From positions 1-43,561 of the forward strand of contig NZ_AZRL01000008.1 of the NCBI RefSeq assembly GCF_002895525.1: DNA of 43,561 nt, written 5' to 3'. Both the position numbers and the translations under genes were made by a program. Below are positions 26,481-35,806 of this stretch, in pieces. This stretch comes from Petrotoga olearia DSM 13574. GTDB lineage: Bacteria > Thermotogota > Thermotogae > Petrotogales > Petrotogaceae. Every line of letters begins with the position of its first letter. The first letter of the stretch is position 1. Below the pieces are notes generated by a model. It saw only the letters and a program-made list of their open reading frames with translations. It had not been told where the DNA came from and did no database searches.

Positions 26481-28028
26481 ATGGAAAAGTATTTACAACA
26501 AATAAGAGACTGGTGGAAAAATTTAGAAAATAAGAAAAAACGAAACTATATAGTTTTGTTAATTTCTGTAATTGTGTTGATAATATTCTTTTCAATATTG
26601 CTTTCAAGAAAAAATTATGAGTTTTTTATCGGAGGACTGGATCAAGCAAATGCGGGTAATATTGTAACAAAGTTGGAAGAAATGGGTATAGAATACAAAG
26701 TAGATGATTTTGGTAATATTTACGTTGCGAATCAGAATGTATCAGAATTGAGAATGAAATTAGCTAGTGAAGGTTCATTGGGTTACAATCTTCAAGGTTA
26801 TGAACTTCTTCAAAATCAAGGTTTTGGAGCTACCAGTTACGATAAGCAGGTCAACTATCAGATAGCTTTGGAAGGAGAATTATCTAGGAGTATAGCTTCT
26901 ATGCAATCGGTACAAAGTGCTCGCGTTCATTTGGTTATTCCTCCAAGAACTTACTACCAAGTTGGTGAAAGTCCAAAGCCTTCAGCCTCTGTGTTGTTGG
27001 TATTGAAACCTGGAATGAGTGTATCCCCAAACCAAATTAAGGGGATAATTAATTTAGTAGCTGGAGCTGTAGCTGGGTTGAAACCAGAGAGCATAAAAGT
27101 AGTAGATAATTTTTCTAACGATTTAAGTGCTCAAGTTGCCTTGGGAGAGGATATCAGTAGTGCTGATACTAAATTTAAGTTAAAAACCGAAATTGAAAAA
27201 TATTATAAGCAAAAAGTAGAAAGCGGTTTACAATCAGTCTTTGGCTTGGGAAATGTTGTTGTGGTTCCTGAAATAGAATTAAATTGGCAAAAAATAGAAG
27301 AAGAGCAAAGAAGGGTCGAACCGGTTGTAGATGAAAATGGAATAATTTTAAGCCAGCAGACTAGGACGGAACAAAGTAGTTCTTCTCCTTCTGGTGGAGT
27401 ACCGGGTGTTGATTCCAACATTCCCCCATATACTTATCAAACTCCTACTAGTACAGGAAATTATTATAGTAGTTCTGATGTTATAACAAACTACGATGTA
27501 AATGAGATTTATCAAAGGACTATTGAGGATAAAAGCGGGGAAATATCCAATAAAAGCGTAACACTTTTTATTGATTTTCAAAACAGTAAAGTTGACGATA
27601 ATCAAGAATTGAGGTCTCAAATCACAAAAGCTGTCGCAACAGCTGTTGGTGCACCTGAAAATAATATCTCTTTAGTTGATATACGGTTCAATAGAGATTT
27701 GGAAGCGATGAGAGCAGATATTGAGTATCAGCTACAACTTAGAAGACAAAGAATTACAAATATTGTAATTGCAATAATTGTGATCGCATTCATTATGATG
27801 CTTATTATAATTATTAACAGAGCTCGCAGAGTTAGAAAGGCTTCACAACTCGTCGAAGAAAGAAAGCGACAATTAGAATCAAGAGTTGAAGAAGCGATGA
27901 AAGAAAGAGGGGTAGAGGTTGAAGAAGTTACACCCGAGCAAGAGAGGTTAAGAGAGATTACAACTTTGGCCGAAAAAAATCCGGATGAGGTTGCAGATAT
28001 CATTAAATCATGGCTTAAAACTCGATAA
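26481..28028 (+). CDS. fliF: Flagellar M-ring protein FliF
   Basis: Forms the membrane ring that seats the flagellar motor and export gate. 515 residues with an N-terminal helix (about 24-43), ring-building motifs (LDQANAGNIVTKLEEMGIEYK; QVNYQIALEGELSRSI; ARVHLVIP; KPGMSVSPNQIKGIINLVAGAV), a low-complexity Ser/Pro/Tyr loop (about 285-340), a second helix (about 427-446) and a C-terminal cytoplasmic tail ending DIIKSWLKTR that docks FliG. ATG at 26481 has AGGAAGGGA upstream. First gene of fliFGHI. Confidence 0.97.
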   Translation: MEKYLQQIRDWWKNLENKKKRNYIVLLISVIVLIIFFSILLSRKNYEFFIGGLDQANAGNIVTKLEEMGIEYKVDDFGNIYVANQNVSELRMKLASEGSLGYNLQGYELLQNQGFGATSYDKQVNYQIALEGELSRSIASMQSVQSARVHLVIPPRTYYQVGESPKPSASVLLVLKPGMSVSPNQIKGIINLVAGAVAGLKPESIKVVDNFSNDLSAQVALGEDISSADTKFKLKTEIEKYYKQKVESGLQSVFGLGNVVVVPEIELNWQKIEEEQRRVEPVVDENGIILSQQTRTEQSSSSPSGGVPGVDSNIPPYTYQTPTSTGNYYSSSDVITNYDVNEIYQRTIEDKSGEISNKSVTLFIDFQNSKVDDNQELRSQITKAVATAVGAPENNISLVDIRFNRDLEAMRADIEYQLQLRRQRITNIVIAIIVIAFIMMLIIIINRARRVRKASQLVEERKRQLESRVEEAMKERGVEVEEVTPEQERLREITTLAEKNPDEVADIIKSWLKTR

Positions 28029-28050
28029 ATGTTTAAAGGGGTTGCTTTAA

Positions 28051-29067
28051 ATGGCTGAAAAGATCAAAGAATTAGATGGTTTAAAAAAATCTGCCATATT
28101 ATTGGTACTTTTAGGGCCTGAAAGAGCAAGTAAAATATTGAAAAAGTTGGATGAAGAAGAAGTAGAACAGCTAACTTTGGAAATTGCAAATTTGGAAAAA
28201 ATTGACGAAAAAACAAAAACGGCAGTTTTAGACGAATTTAGAGAATATGTAAAGGCTAAAGACTACATCAACACAGGTGGTGTTGAGTATGCAAGAAATC
28301 TTCTGGAAAAAACTTTTGGACCAGAAAAAGCCATAGATATAATAGACAGATTGGTATCAAATTTGCAGGTGAAACCTTTTGAATTTTTAAGAAAAGTGGA
28401 TGTGTCGCAGATGGTTAATGTGTTACAAAATGAACATCCACAAACGGTTGCGCTGATCTTATGCTATCTTTCTCCCCAAGCAGCTTCTCAAATTATTTCT
28501 GAACTGCCTGAATCTTTACAACTAGACGTGATAAAAAGAATTTCTACTATGGATTCTGCTAACCCAGATATCGTAAAAGAGATAGAAAGCAGGCTAAAGG
28601 ATCGTCTTTCTGCTTTCACCGTTCAAACTTTTTCTCAGGTTGGTGGGATAGATGTTACCGCAGAAATAATGAATAATATCGATAGGGCGATCAGCAATAA
28701 TATATTTGAAAAGCTTTCAGAAAGAGATCCAAAACTGTCTGATGAAATTCGAAGAAGAATGTTTGTTTTTGAAGATATTGTCAAGTTGGATGATAGATCG
28801 ATACAAAGAATACTTCGCGAGGTAGATAGTAAAGATTTAACAATGGCTTTAAAAGGTTCTAGTGAAGAAGTCAAAAATGTCATTTTTAAAAACATGTCAA
28901 AAAGGGCTTCACAGATTATAAAAGAAGAATTAGATTTTATGGGGCCAGTTAGGGTTAGGGATGTAGATGAGGCACAGCAAAGAATAATCAACGTAATCAG
29001 AAAACTTGAAGAGTCCGGTGAGATTATTATAAGTGGTGGCGGGGCAGGTGAAGAATTGATTGAATAA
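28051..29067 (+). CDS. fliG: Flagellar motor switch protein FliG
   Basis: Rotor protein that contacts FliF, FliM and the stator and generates torque. 338 residues: N-terminal domain (KSAILLVLLGPERASKIL), middle domain with NEHPQTVALILCYL (EHPQ motif), and C-terminal torque domain FEDIVKLDDRSIQRILREVDSKDL with its charged helix, then GPVRVRDVDEAQQRI. Length and order are standard. The stop overlaps the fliH start. Confidence 0.98.
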   Translation: MAEKIKELDGLKKSAILLVLLGPERASKILKKLDEEEVEQLTLEIANLEKIDEKTKTAVLDEFREYVKAKDYINTGGVEYARNLLEKTFGPEKAIDIIDRLVSNLQVKPFEFLRKVDVSQMVNVLQNEHPQTVALILCYLSPQAASQIISELPESLQLDVIKRISTMDSANPDIVKEIESRLKDRLSAFTVQTFSQVGGIDVTAEIMNNIDRAISNNIFEKLSERDPKLSDEIRRRMFVFEDIVKLDDRSIQRILREVDSKDLTMALKGSSEEVKNVIFKNMSKRASQIIKEELDFMGPVRVRDVDEAQQRIINVIRKLEESGEIIISGGGAGEELIE

Positions 29068-29758
29068 AAGAATTGTAAATAATAAATTTGTTGTTTTAGA
29101 TAAAGTTTTTGAATTATCCGTAGAAGAGATAGAGCAAACACAATATGAAGAAAGTAAAAGAGAAAAGGATAAATTTAAAGATCAGATTGATAAAGATGCT
29201 GAAAAAGAAGCTGAAAAAATAATAGAAAACGCTAAAATTACAAGCCAAAAGATCATTGAAAGCGCTGAATTAGAAGCTAAAAAAATAAAAGAAGAACAAA
29301 TTAAATATGTAGAAGGTAAGAAGAAGGCCCTTGAAGATGAGCTTAAAAAGGTTAAAACTCAAATTCAAAGGATTTCAAAAGAATATGATATATATATTAA
29401 AGAGTTGTCACAACAAAGTTTAATTTTCTGTGAAAACACTATCAAGGCTGTCGTCGAAAGATATTTTAAAGAAAAGATTGACTTCCCTCAGTGGGTAGAA
29501 ATTATTTTTCAGAATTTTGAAAAAAAACTTTCTTCGTTACAAAATTCCAAAATTAAAATAAGTCCTTCTTTTAATAAAGAATACGCGAATTTAATAAGAG
29601 ACAGTTTTTCTGACATTTTTTACATAGTAGAAGATCCTTCTTTACAAGATAACCAAATAGTTTTGGAAACAGAACAAGGAATTTTCGATCTAACTCCTCA
29701 GGCATTCCTTGAAGACATTTTAAACATCTTGGAGGAAGCTCTAAATGGAAAGAAATAG
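29060..29758 (+). CDS. fliH: Flagellar assembly protein FliH
   Basis: Peripheral regulator that binds the export ATPase FliI. 232 residues, with a long Lys/Glu/Ala-rich central coiled coil (about 30-110) and a weakly conserved C-terminal V-ATPase-E-subunit-like domain. Identification rests mostly on position between fliG and fliI, plus the IIENAKITSQKIIESAELEA repeat pattern typical of FliH. The start is TTG 29060, eight bases after AGGTGA in the end of fliG. It overlaps fliI by 14 bases. Confidence 0.85.
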   Translation: MNKRIVNNKFVVLDKVFELSVEEIEQTQYEESKREKDKFKDQIDKDAEKEAEKIIENAKITSQKIIESAELEAKKIKEEQIKYVEGKKKALEDELKKVKTQIQRISKEYDIYIKELSQQSLIFCENTIKAVVERYFKEKIDFPQWVEIIFQNFEKKLSSLQNSKIKISPSFNKEYANLIRDSFSDIFYIVEDPSLQDNQIVLETEQGIFDLTPQAFLEDILNILEEALNGKK

Positions 29759-31073
29759 TTTTTCCTCTTCTTTAGTTATTTTTACTGATAAATTAAAAAA
29801 CAGACCTTTATTTGAGTTGGAAGGTAAAATTAGTAGAATAATAGGTGTCACAATTGAATCAATTGGTCCCAATGTAGCTTTAGGGGACCTATGTAGGATA
29901 AAATTGAAAGATGGCTCAAAGATTTTTGCTGAGACCGTTGGTTTTTCAGATAATAGAGTGTTGCTAATGCCATTAGAGGATGTCAGTGGAATCTATGTTG
30001 GGGCCCCGGTAGAAAGAGTAGACAGTAAAATCAACGTGAAAATTAGCTCAGAACTTTTAGGGCATGTGCTAGATGGTTTAGGAAGATCAATGGATGGTTC
30101 AAAAATAAAGAGTTATGAGAGTAAAAGTATATATAGCTCCGCACCAAACCCTCTTTTAAGGAACAGTATTAAAGAACCTTTATCTGTAGGAGTAAAGGCG
30201 ATTGATGGTTTTTTAACTCTTGGTAAAGGTCAAAGAATTGGAATAATGGCAGGAAGTGGGGTAGGGAAAAGTACCTTGTTGGGAATGATCGCCAGAAACA
30301 CGGAAGCAGATATAAACGTTATTGGATTGATAGGAGAAAGAGGAAGAGAAGTTAAAGATTTTATTGAAAAAGATCTAGGGGAGGAAGGACTAAAAAAATC
30401 TGTTTTGATAGTTTCAACTTCAGATTCACCTGCTTTACTAAGAGTCAAAGCTCTTTACACAGCGACCACTATTTCAGAGTATTTTAGAGATTTAGGTTAC
30501 AATGTTTTATTGATGGTAGATTCGATTACTAGATGGGCTATGGCTCAAAGAGAGATAGGACTTTCCATAGGTGAACCACCAACAACCAGAGGATATACAC
30601 CGAGCGTATTTGCAAATATGCCGAAAATTTTAGAAAGAGCTGGTAACTCCGAAAAAGGAAGTATGACTGCCATCTATACAGTATTGGTTGAAGCCGATGA
30701 TATGAACGATCCAATTGGTGACGCAGTAAGAAGTATAGTCGATGGTCATATTGTTCTTTCAAGAAGTTTAGCAGATTCTTCACATTATCCCCCGATAGAT
30801 ATCCTTTCCAGTGTAAGTAGGTTAATGAAAGAAGTAGTAGATGAAAAGCACCTTAAGGCAGCTATGTTTATTAAAGATATTTACGCTAGCTATATTAATT
30901 CCAAGGATTTAATCGAAGTTGGTGCATATAAGAAAGGGAGTAATAAAAAAGTAGATATAGCTTTGGAAGAAATAGAAAATATAAATAATTTTTTAAGACA
31001 GATGGTAGAAGAAAAAGCCCCTTTTGAGCAAACGTTGAAAAGGTTATTCGAAATATACCAAAAGTATAACTAG
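29745..31073 (+). CDS. fliI: Flagellar export ATPase FliI
   Basis: Hexameric ATPase of the flagellar type III export apparatus, related to F1-beta. 442 residues with Walker A MAGSGVGKSTLLGMIA, IGLIGERGREVKDFI, Walker B VLLMVDSITRWAMAQREIGLSIGEPP, and GSMTAIYTVLVEADDMNDPIGDAVRSIVDGHIVLSR. ATG 29745 has GGAGG nine bases ahead, inside fliH. No fliJ follows. Confidence 0.98.
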   Translation: MERNSFSSSLVIFTDKLKNRPLFELEGKISRIIGVTIESIGPNVALGDLCRIKLKDGSKIFAETVGFSDNRVLLMPLEDVSGIYVGAPVERVDSKINVKISSELLGHVLDGLGRSMDGSKIKSYESKSIYSSAPNPLLRNSIKEPLSVGVKAIDGFLTLGKGQRIGIMAGSGVGKSTLLGMIARNTEADINVIGLIGERGREVKDFIEKDLGEEGLKKSVLIVSTSDSPALLRVKALYTATTISEYFRDLGYNVLLMVDSITRWAMAQREIGLSIGEPPTTRGYTPSVFANMPKILERAGNSEKGSMTAIYTVLVEADDMNDPIGDAVRSIVDGHIVLSRSLADSSHYPPIDILSSVSRLMKEVVDEKHLKAAMFIKDIYASYINSKDLIEVGAYKKGSNKKVDIALEEIENINNFLRQMVEEKAPFEQTLKRLFEIYQKYN

Positions 31074-31107
31074 ATTAGACTAATTAACGTTTAGGAGGAA
31101 GAAAATA

Positions 31108-32469
31108 TTGTTAAAAGCTGAATATGCCATCATCATCTATGTTATAATGATTGTTTTTTTCTTGCTTTTAATTCGAATGATATCAAAAGTATATTTAAAA
31201 CCTGCTAAATACAGGAAAGTTAAAGAAAGTATTTCAGCTTATTTGTACCTATTACCTTCTTTTGTAGTTCTGGGAATATTTGTTTTTTGGCCTATATTTT
31301 ATTCCTTCTATCTGAGCTTTTTTAAGTGGGATTTTCAAAATCAAGATAATCCGATATTCATTGGGTTTCAAAATTATATAGAATTATTTAAATTAAATAG
31401 GCCTGTGAATATAACCTTCAACGAAGTATTTTTCAATACACTTCTAATATTCATGACCGCTATTTTTATCATTCATTTAATCTTTGACCTAAAAAAGGTA
31501 AAGACTCCTAACCAAAAATATTTAGTTATTTCCATGAGTATATGGGGAATTATTTCTTTGTTAACTATTAATTCAATACAGTATCTGAATGTAATAAGCG
31601 CTTTAGTTCTTGTAGTTGTTTACACTATTTTGTTATCATTGCGCTTTTTGGATCAAATGTCTAATAAGATTTTTCTTCGTATAATTTTGTTTATTGGATT
31701 ATGGATAGCCTTTTACTTGCTAGGAGTACCGGAAATTATTAGGTTTTTGACTTTGGCAAAAGAACAGTCGTTGTTCATCAAGGCGATATGGAATACCACT
31801 TATTATGTTCTACTTTCCACGCCTATAACTATTTTGTTTTCCTTGTTAATAGCCTTGTTATTGAATAGAAAATTATATGGCAAAACTGTTTTTAGAACCG
31901 TTTATTTTATTCCATTTGTTACTAGTGTCGTGGCAATTTCTTTAGTATGGCAGTGGATATTCAATGACAATGGTTTATTAAACTATATTTTAACTCAAAT
32001 TGGTTTCTCCAAAATTCCTTGGTTGAAGGATCAGAAGTTTACGATACCCACCGTTGCAATAATATCTATATGGAAGATGGTAGGATATTACGCAATAATC
32101 TTTTTGGCGGGTTTACAAAATATAGATAAAACTTACTATGAAGCAGCTGAAGTGGATGGAGCTACGCCCTTTCAAAAATTTCAGTTCATTACCTTACCTT
32201 TACTATCTCCAACAACTTTTTTTATAATCATAGTTGCAATGATTGGTGCATTTAAAGTCTTTGATGAGATTTTTATTCTGTATGTAGGTATGCCTGGACC
32301 TTACAACAACAGTGGAATGACCATGGTTTACTACGTGTTTGATATGTTCTATGTTCAACAAAGGATGGGAAGAGCTAGTGCTGCTGCTTACGTGCTTTTT
32401 GGAATTATTCTATTGTTTACAATCCTTCAGATGAGAGGTAGCAGAAGAAGAATATATTACGATTCTTAA
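31108..32469 (+). CDS. MalF-type sugar ABC transporter permease with extra membrane segments
   Basis: Inner-membrane permease of the carbohydrate (CUT1) type. 453 residues against a usual 290-320. The C-terminal 230 or so residues hold the standard core with the EAA loop EAAEVDGATPFQKFQFITLPLL, which contacts the ATPase. The N-terminus has an extra helix (about 6-27). Between the first core helix (about 46-68) and the core (from about 228) lie roughly four additional hydrophobic segments. TTG at 31108 has AGGAGG nine bases before it. It is paired with the MalG-type gene 15 bases downstream. No binding protein or ATPase gene is adjacent, so the substrate is unknown. Confidence 0.88.
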   Translation: MLKAEYAIIIYVIMIVFFLLLIRMISKVYLKPAKYRKVKESISAYLYLLPSFVVLGIFVFWPIFYSFYLSFFKWDFQNQDNPIFIGFQNYIELFKLNRPVNITFNEVFFNTLLIFMTAIFIIHLIFDLKKVKTPNQKYLVISMSIWGIISLLTINSIQYLNVISALVLVVVYTILLSLRFLDQMSNKIFLRIILFIGLWIAFYLLGVPEIIRFLTLAKEQSLFIKAIWNTTYYVLLSTPITILFSLLIALLLNRKLYGKTVFRTVYFIPFVTSVVAISLVWQWIFNDNGLLNYILTQIGFSKIPWLKDQKFTIPTVAIISIWKMVGYYAIIFLAGLQNIDKTYYEAAEVDGATPFQKFQFITLPLLSPTTFFIIIVAMIGAFKVFDEIFILYVGMPGPYNNSGMTMVYYVFDMFYVQQRMGRASAAAYVLFGIILLFTILQMRGSRRRIYYDS

Positions 32470-32484
32470 GGGAGGAAATTATAC

Positions 32485-34716
32485 TTGAATTATTCAAAGT
32501 TTGTGAAAACCCTTTGGACTTTGATAGTTTACATACTGTTAGCTGGAGGCGCAATTGTTATGCTCTTGCCTTTTGCCTGGATGATAATGACCTCTTTGAA
32601 AACAAGTAGTGAAATCAACTTGTGGCCTCCAACATGGACAACAAAAAATTTTCAGAATGAATGGGATTTAAATTTGAAATTAACTCCCTCAAAGCCTTCT
32701 CCAAGAACAGGCTTAAGTTTATCTGAATTTAGAATCTTATCAACCCAAGAAAGTTACGACCCATACAAATTGGTCTATGAAATAGATGGGGACTTTGTAA
32801 GTCGGGGAAGGGTCCAACTCTCTTTAAACGAGATCGATTACACTCAGAAAACAAGTATAGAAGGTATGATGTCTGATATATACGATTATATTTCAAATAT
32901 TGAATTAAGAGAAGATTTATCGAGCTTATTTGCTGTAGAAGATTATTCACTTGAAAACTTCGAAAGTATTTATTTTGGTCTTTTCTCCCAAGAGAACGGT
33001 TATTTTAAACAAACTACCACAATAAGAAGGATACAGCAAAGTATAAGCAAAGTTCAAAATTTTATAGATATAACCCTTGAAAGAAATATCAATCTTTTAC
33101 CATATTTTAGGATCAATCCGAATATGACAGAAAGTCAAATAGAAAATATTACAAGAAATAAAGAAATTTTTTCTGATTATTTGGAAACAATAAAATTGAA
33201 AGTCAACGATTTGAATTCAAAACTATCTTCCTATCCAGCGGAGTTAAGAATAATTAGAGAATATGAGGTAGAACAAATAATTAATTTACTCGCTGATTTT
33301 TTATCTGAGATTCAAACTTTTGAAGATGGCATACTATCCAACACTAATACTTTGATCCAAAAAAATATTTACGAGCCTATTATGAAAGATATCAACACCT
33401 TAACTTTCTATATGTATTTTAAAGAAAAATATAGTGTGGAGCAAGGTATTAAAGTTGAAGATGTGAACATAATATTCGATGTTCCTACCAGAAAAACAAA
33501 GTATCAAAATATTATAAATGGAATACAGGATAGTGAATTTCCTGAGTCATTTAAACAAATTGTGATTTCATTGGTTAACGAAAGAGATATAGATAATTTG
33601 AATCAAGAAGTTGTTTCATATCTTGAGAACGATTTCTTAAATGATGTAAGAAATTCATTAATAGAAGATTCTAGAAACCTTTCAAAATACACGCAAATTA
33701 TTAGAACGTTATCTACGAACCAGGTTACTTTTGAGCAAGCCCAGAAGATACTGACTCAATCGGACTATAATTTTTTAATAGAACACGTTCAAGGGAAAGA
33801 AGAAGAGTTCTCTAGGATATTGGAAAAAAGAAAAGAATATGATAGAATATTAACAGAATTCAATAAGTTTTTTCTTGATACGATCTCCATAGTAAATATT
33901 GTTAACGCACCGTCATTTGTTGATATGATTTTGTACAAAAACAATTCAAATATTGAATTATACACAGTAAACGTACCATCAATTTGGTTGCTTGATGATG
34001 TGCCATCTGGAAAAGTTGAATATTCTTTTAATCAGGTATTAGGGAATATATTTCAAAATTATGTGGATGCATGGAATGCTGCCCCGTTTTCTCGATACTA
34101 TATAAATACTGTTTTTGTTGCTCTAGTAACAACGGTTTTAGAAATAATATTCGCGTCGATGGCTGCATTTGCATTTTCTAAACTCAATTTTTGGGGAAAA
34201 GACATTATTTTTGTAGTTTTTTTAGCAACTATGATGATACCCGGAGAGGTTCTATTAGTTCCCAATTATATAACTATTAGTAAATTTTCTTGGATAGACA
34301 GTTATTATGCATTGATTATTCCTTGGGTAATTAGTGTTTTTGCCATATTTTTGATTAGACAACAGTTTATGACCGTCCCTAACGAGTTATGGGATGCTGC
34401 TAAGATAGACGGATCTTCAAGCTGGCGATTCTTATGGACGGTGATGGTCCCTCTAAGTAGACCTGCAATTTTAACAGGTGCTCTGCTAAAATTTGTAGGG
34501 AGTTGGAATGCATTTTTATGGGTTTTGATCGTCACCAAAAGTCCTGAAATGAGAACACTTTCAGTTGGACTACAAAATTTTAGAACTGATGCGGGAGAGA
34601 TCTATAACCTTTTAATGGCAGCATCTACCTTTACTATGATTCCAATAGTAATTTTGTTTATATTTTTACAAAGATATTTCATAGAAGGTATCGCGAGAAC
34701 TGGGTTGAAAGGTTAA
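32485..34716 (+). CDS. MalG-type sugar ABC transporter permease with a ~450-residue outside insertion
   Basis: 743 residues against a usual 270-300. Residues 1-63 give the normal first helix and WPPTW block (SLKTSSEINLWPPTWTTKNF). Residues about 514-743 resume the standard fold: NYVDAWNAAPFSRYYINTVFVAL, the EAA loop ELWDAAKIDGSSSWRFLWTVMVPL (about 634-657), and the C-terminal helix. The intervening part, in the first extracytoplasmic loop, is charged, helical and coiled-coil-prone, with no cysteines or motif I recognise. TTG at 32485 follows GGGAGG. The reading frame is intact with base use like its neighbours. Inserted region function unknown. Confidence 0.88.
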   Translation: MNYSKFVKTLWTLIVYILLAGGAIVMLLPFAWMIMTSLKTSSEINLWPPTWTTKNFQNEWDLNLKLTPSKPSPRTGLSLSEFRILSTQESYDPYKLVYEIDGDFVSRGRVQLSLNEIDYTQKTSIEGMMSDIYDYISNIELREDLSSLFAVEDYSLENFESIYFGLFSQENGYFKQTTTIRRIQQSISKVQNFIDITLERNINLLPYFRINPNMTESQIENITRNKEIFSDYLETIKLKVNDLNSKLSSYPAELRIIREYEVEQIINLLADFLSEIQTFEDGILSNTNTLIQKNIYEPIMKDINTLTFYMYFKEKYSVEQGIKVEDVNIIFDVPTRKTKYQNIINGIQDSEFPESFKQIVISLVNERDIDNLNQEVVSYLENDFLNDVRNSLIEDSRNLSKYTQIIRTLSTNQVTFEQAQKILTQSDYNFLIEHVQGKEEEFSRILEKRKEYDRILTEFNKFFLDTISIVNIVNAPSFVDMILYKNNSNIELYTVNVPSIWLLDDVPSGKVEYSFNQVLGNIFQNYVDAWNAAPFSRYYINTVFVALVTTVLEIIFASMAAFAFSKLNFWGKDIIFVVFLATMMIPGEVLLVPNYITISKFSWIDSYYALIIPWVISVFAIFLIRQQFMTVPNELWDAAKIDGSSSWRFLWTVMVPLSRPAILTGALLKFVGSWNAFLWVLIVTKSPEMRTLSVGLQNFRTDAGEIYNLLMAASTFTMIPIVILFIFLQRYFIEGIARTGLKG

Positions 34717-34737
34717 ACATCATATTCAACTTAGGAA

Positions 34738-35079
34738 GTGAGTACAATTCCATTTATTGAATTAGATAGAAAAAAAAGTAAGAAAAGGCAATTTCTCGAT
34801 CGTAAAAAACCAAATATTTCTTTTATTTTGCGACTTTTATTGTTAATCGTTGTAATTTTCATATTGGGATTCGTATCTTTTCAGATATATAGACAAATAG
34901 ATTTGTATTACAGTTTAAAAGAACAGTACAATGAAATTGAAAAAAGAAAAAAAGAACTGAATGAGGAAATCCTAAAGAGAAATCAAATATTATTGGATAT
35001 AAAAAATCGGTTAGCTGAAAAAGGAGTTATAATTAATGGAGAAGAATTTCAACAAATTGATCTTTACAACTTCCCATAA
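34738..35079 (+). CDS. FtsB/DivIC-like septum formation initiator
   Basis: 113 residues: a basic cytoplasmic tail (1-28), one membrane helix (about 29-50) and a coiled coil (about 54-93, EQYNEIEKRKKELNEEILKR), the plan of the FtsB/DivIC family that links FtsQ/DivIB and FtsL in the divisome. Sequence similarity within this family is always weak, so this is a call by architecture. The only usual start is GTG 34738, which is part of the AGGAAGTGA ribosome-binding match; ATT at 34747 lies five bases beyond it. The end overlaps the next gene by 44 bases. Confidence 0.65.
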   Translation: MSTIPFIELDRKKSKKRQFLDRKKPNISFILRLLLLIVVIFILGFVSFQIYRQIDLYYSLKEQYNEIEKRKKELNEEILKRNQILLDIKNRLAEKGVIINGEEFQQIDLYNFP

Positions 35080-35806
35080 GCCAAATAAAAAACAAATAGA
35101 AAAAGCATTACAATTAGCCAACAAATACGGTGGTGTTTACATAGAAAGAAATAGGCTCCGAATGAACAATGAAAACTTTTATTTTGTAATAGATAAGAAA
35201 CAATCGCTAAACTTTCAATGGGAGGATGGAAAATTATTTTTCCATCCTTCTGTTTCCAAAATAAGATTAAACAATTATTTAAAGAATGGAATTGATCATT
35301 TAATAAACGCTGTTTCTCCACAAAAAAACGATATTATACTTGATTTAACCTTCGGACTTGGAAGTGATGCTTTACTATTGTCTCATTATTGTGAAAAAGT
35401 AGTAGGTTTAGAGGCTTCTTTTCCGATATATGCGGTTGTTGTAGAAAATATTACAAACTACGATTATAAAGAAAATTGGATGAAAGAAGCTTCAAAAAAG
35501 ATTGAAGTTATCAATTATGATTTTAAAATTTTTTTAAACCAGCAAAAAGAAGAAAGTTATGACATCGTTTATTGTGATCCTATGTTCGAAAATCCTCAGT
35601 ATAAATCAAGCTCTATCAATCCTTTGAGGGAATTTGCTCGATACGATAAAATTACACAAGATGATTTAGAAAAGATGGTCAAAATAGCCAAGAAAAAAGT
35701 AGTAATCAAAGCACGTTCTAATGACAGTGTATGGGATTTGTACAACTTCGATAAAAAAATTGGAAGTAAAAAAAGTGGAGTATTTTTCGGAGTGATTGAA
35801 AAGTGA
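35036..35806 (+). CDS. Class I SAM-dependent methyltransferase, RsmJ-like
   Basis: 256 residues. The SAM-binding motif is DLTFGLGSDALLLSHYCEKVVGLEAS and the catalytic-type motif is DIVYCDPMFENP, close to the DPMFP signature of RsmJ-family 16S rRNA guanine-N2 methyltransferases. It may act on that or another RNA target. ATG at 35036 has GGAG nine bases upstream and overlaps the FtsB-like gene by 44 bases. Its stop overlaps the miaA GTG start, so it is coupled to miaA. Confidence 0.7.
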   Translation: MEKNFNKLIFTTSHKPNKKQIEKALQLANKYGGVYIERNRLRMNNENFYFVIDKKQSLNFQWEDGKLFFHPSVSKIRLNNYLKNGIDHLINAVSPQKNDIILDLTFGLGSDALLLSHYCEKVVGLEASFPIYAVVVENITNYDYKENWMKEASKKIEVINYDFKIFLNQQKEESYDIVYCDPMFENPQYKSSSINPLREFARYDKITQDDLEKMVKIAKKKVVIKARSNDSVWDLYNFDKKIGSKKSGVFFGVIEK

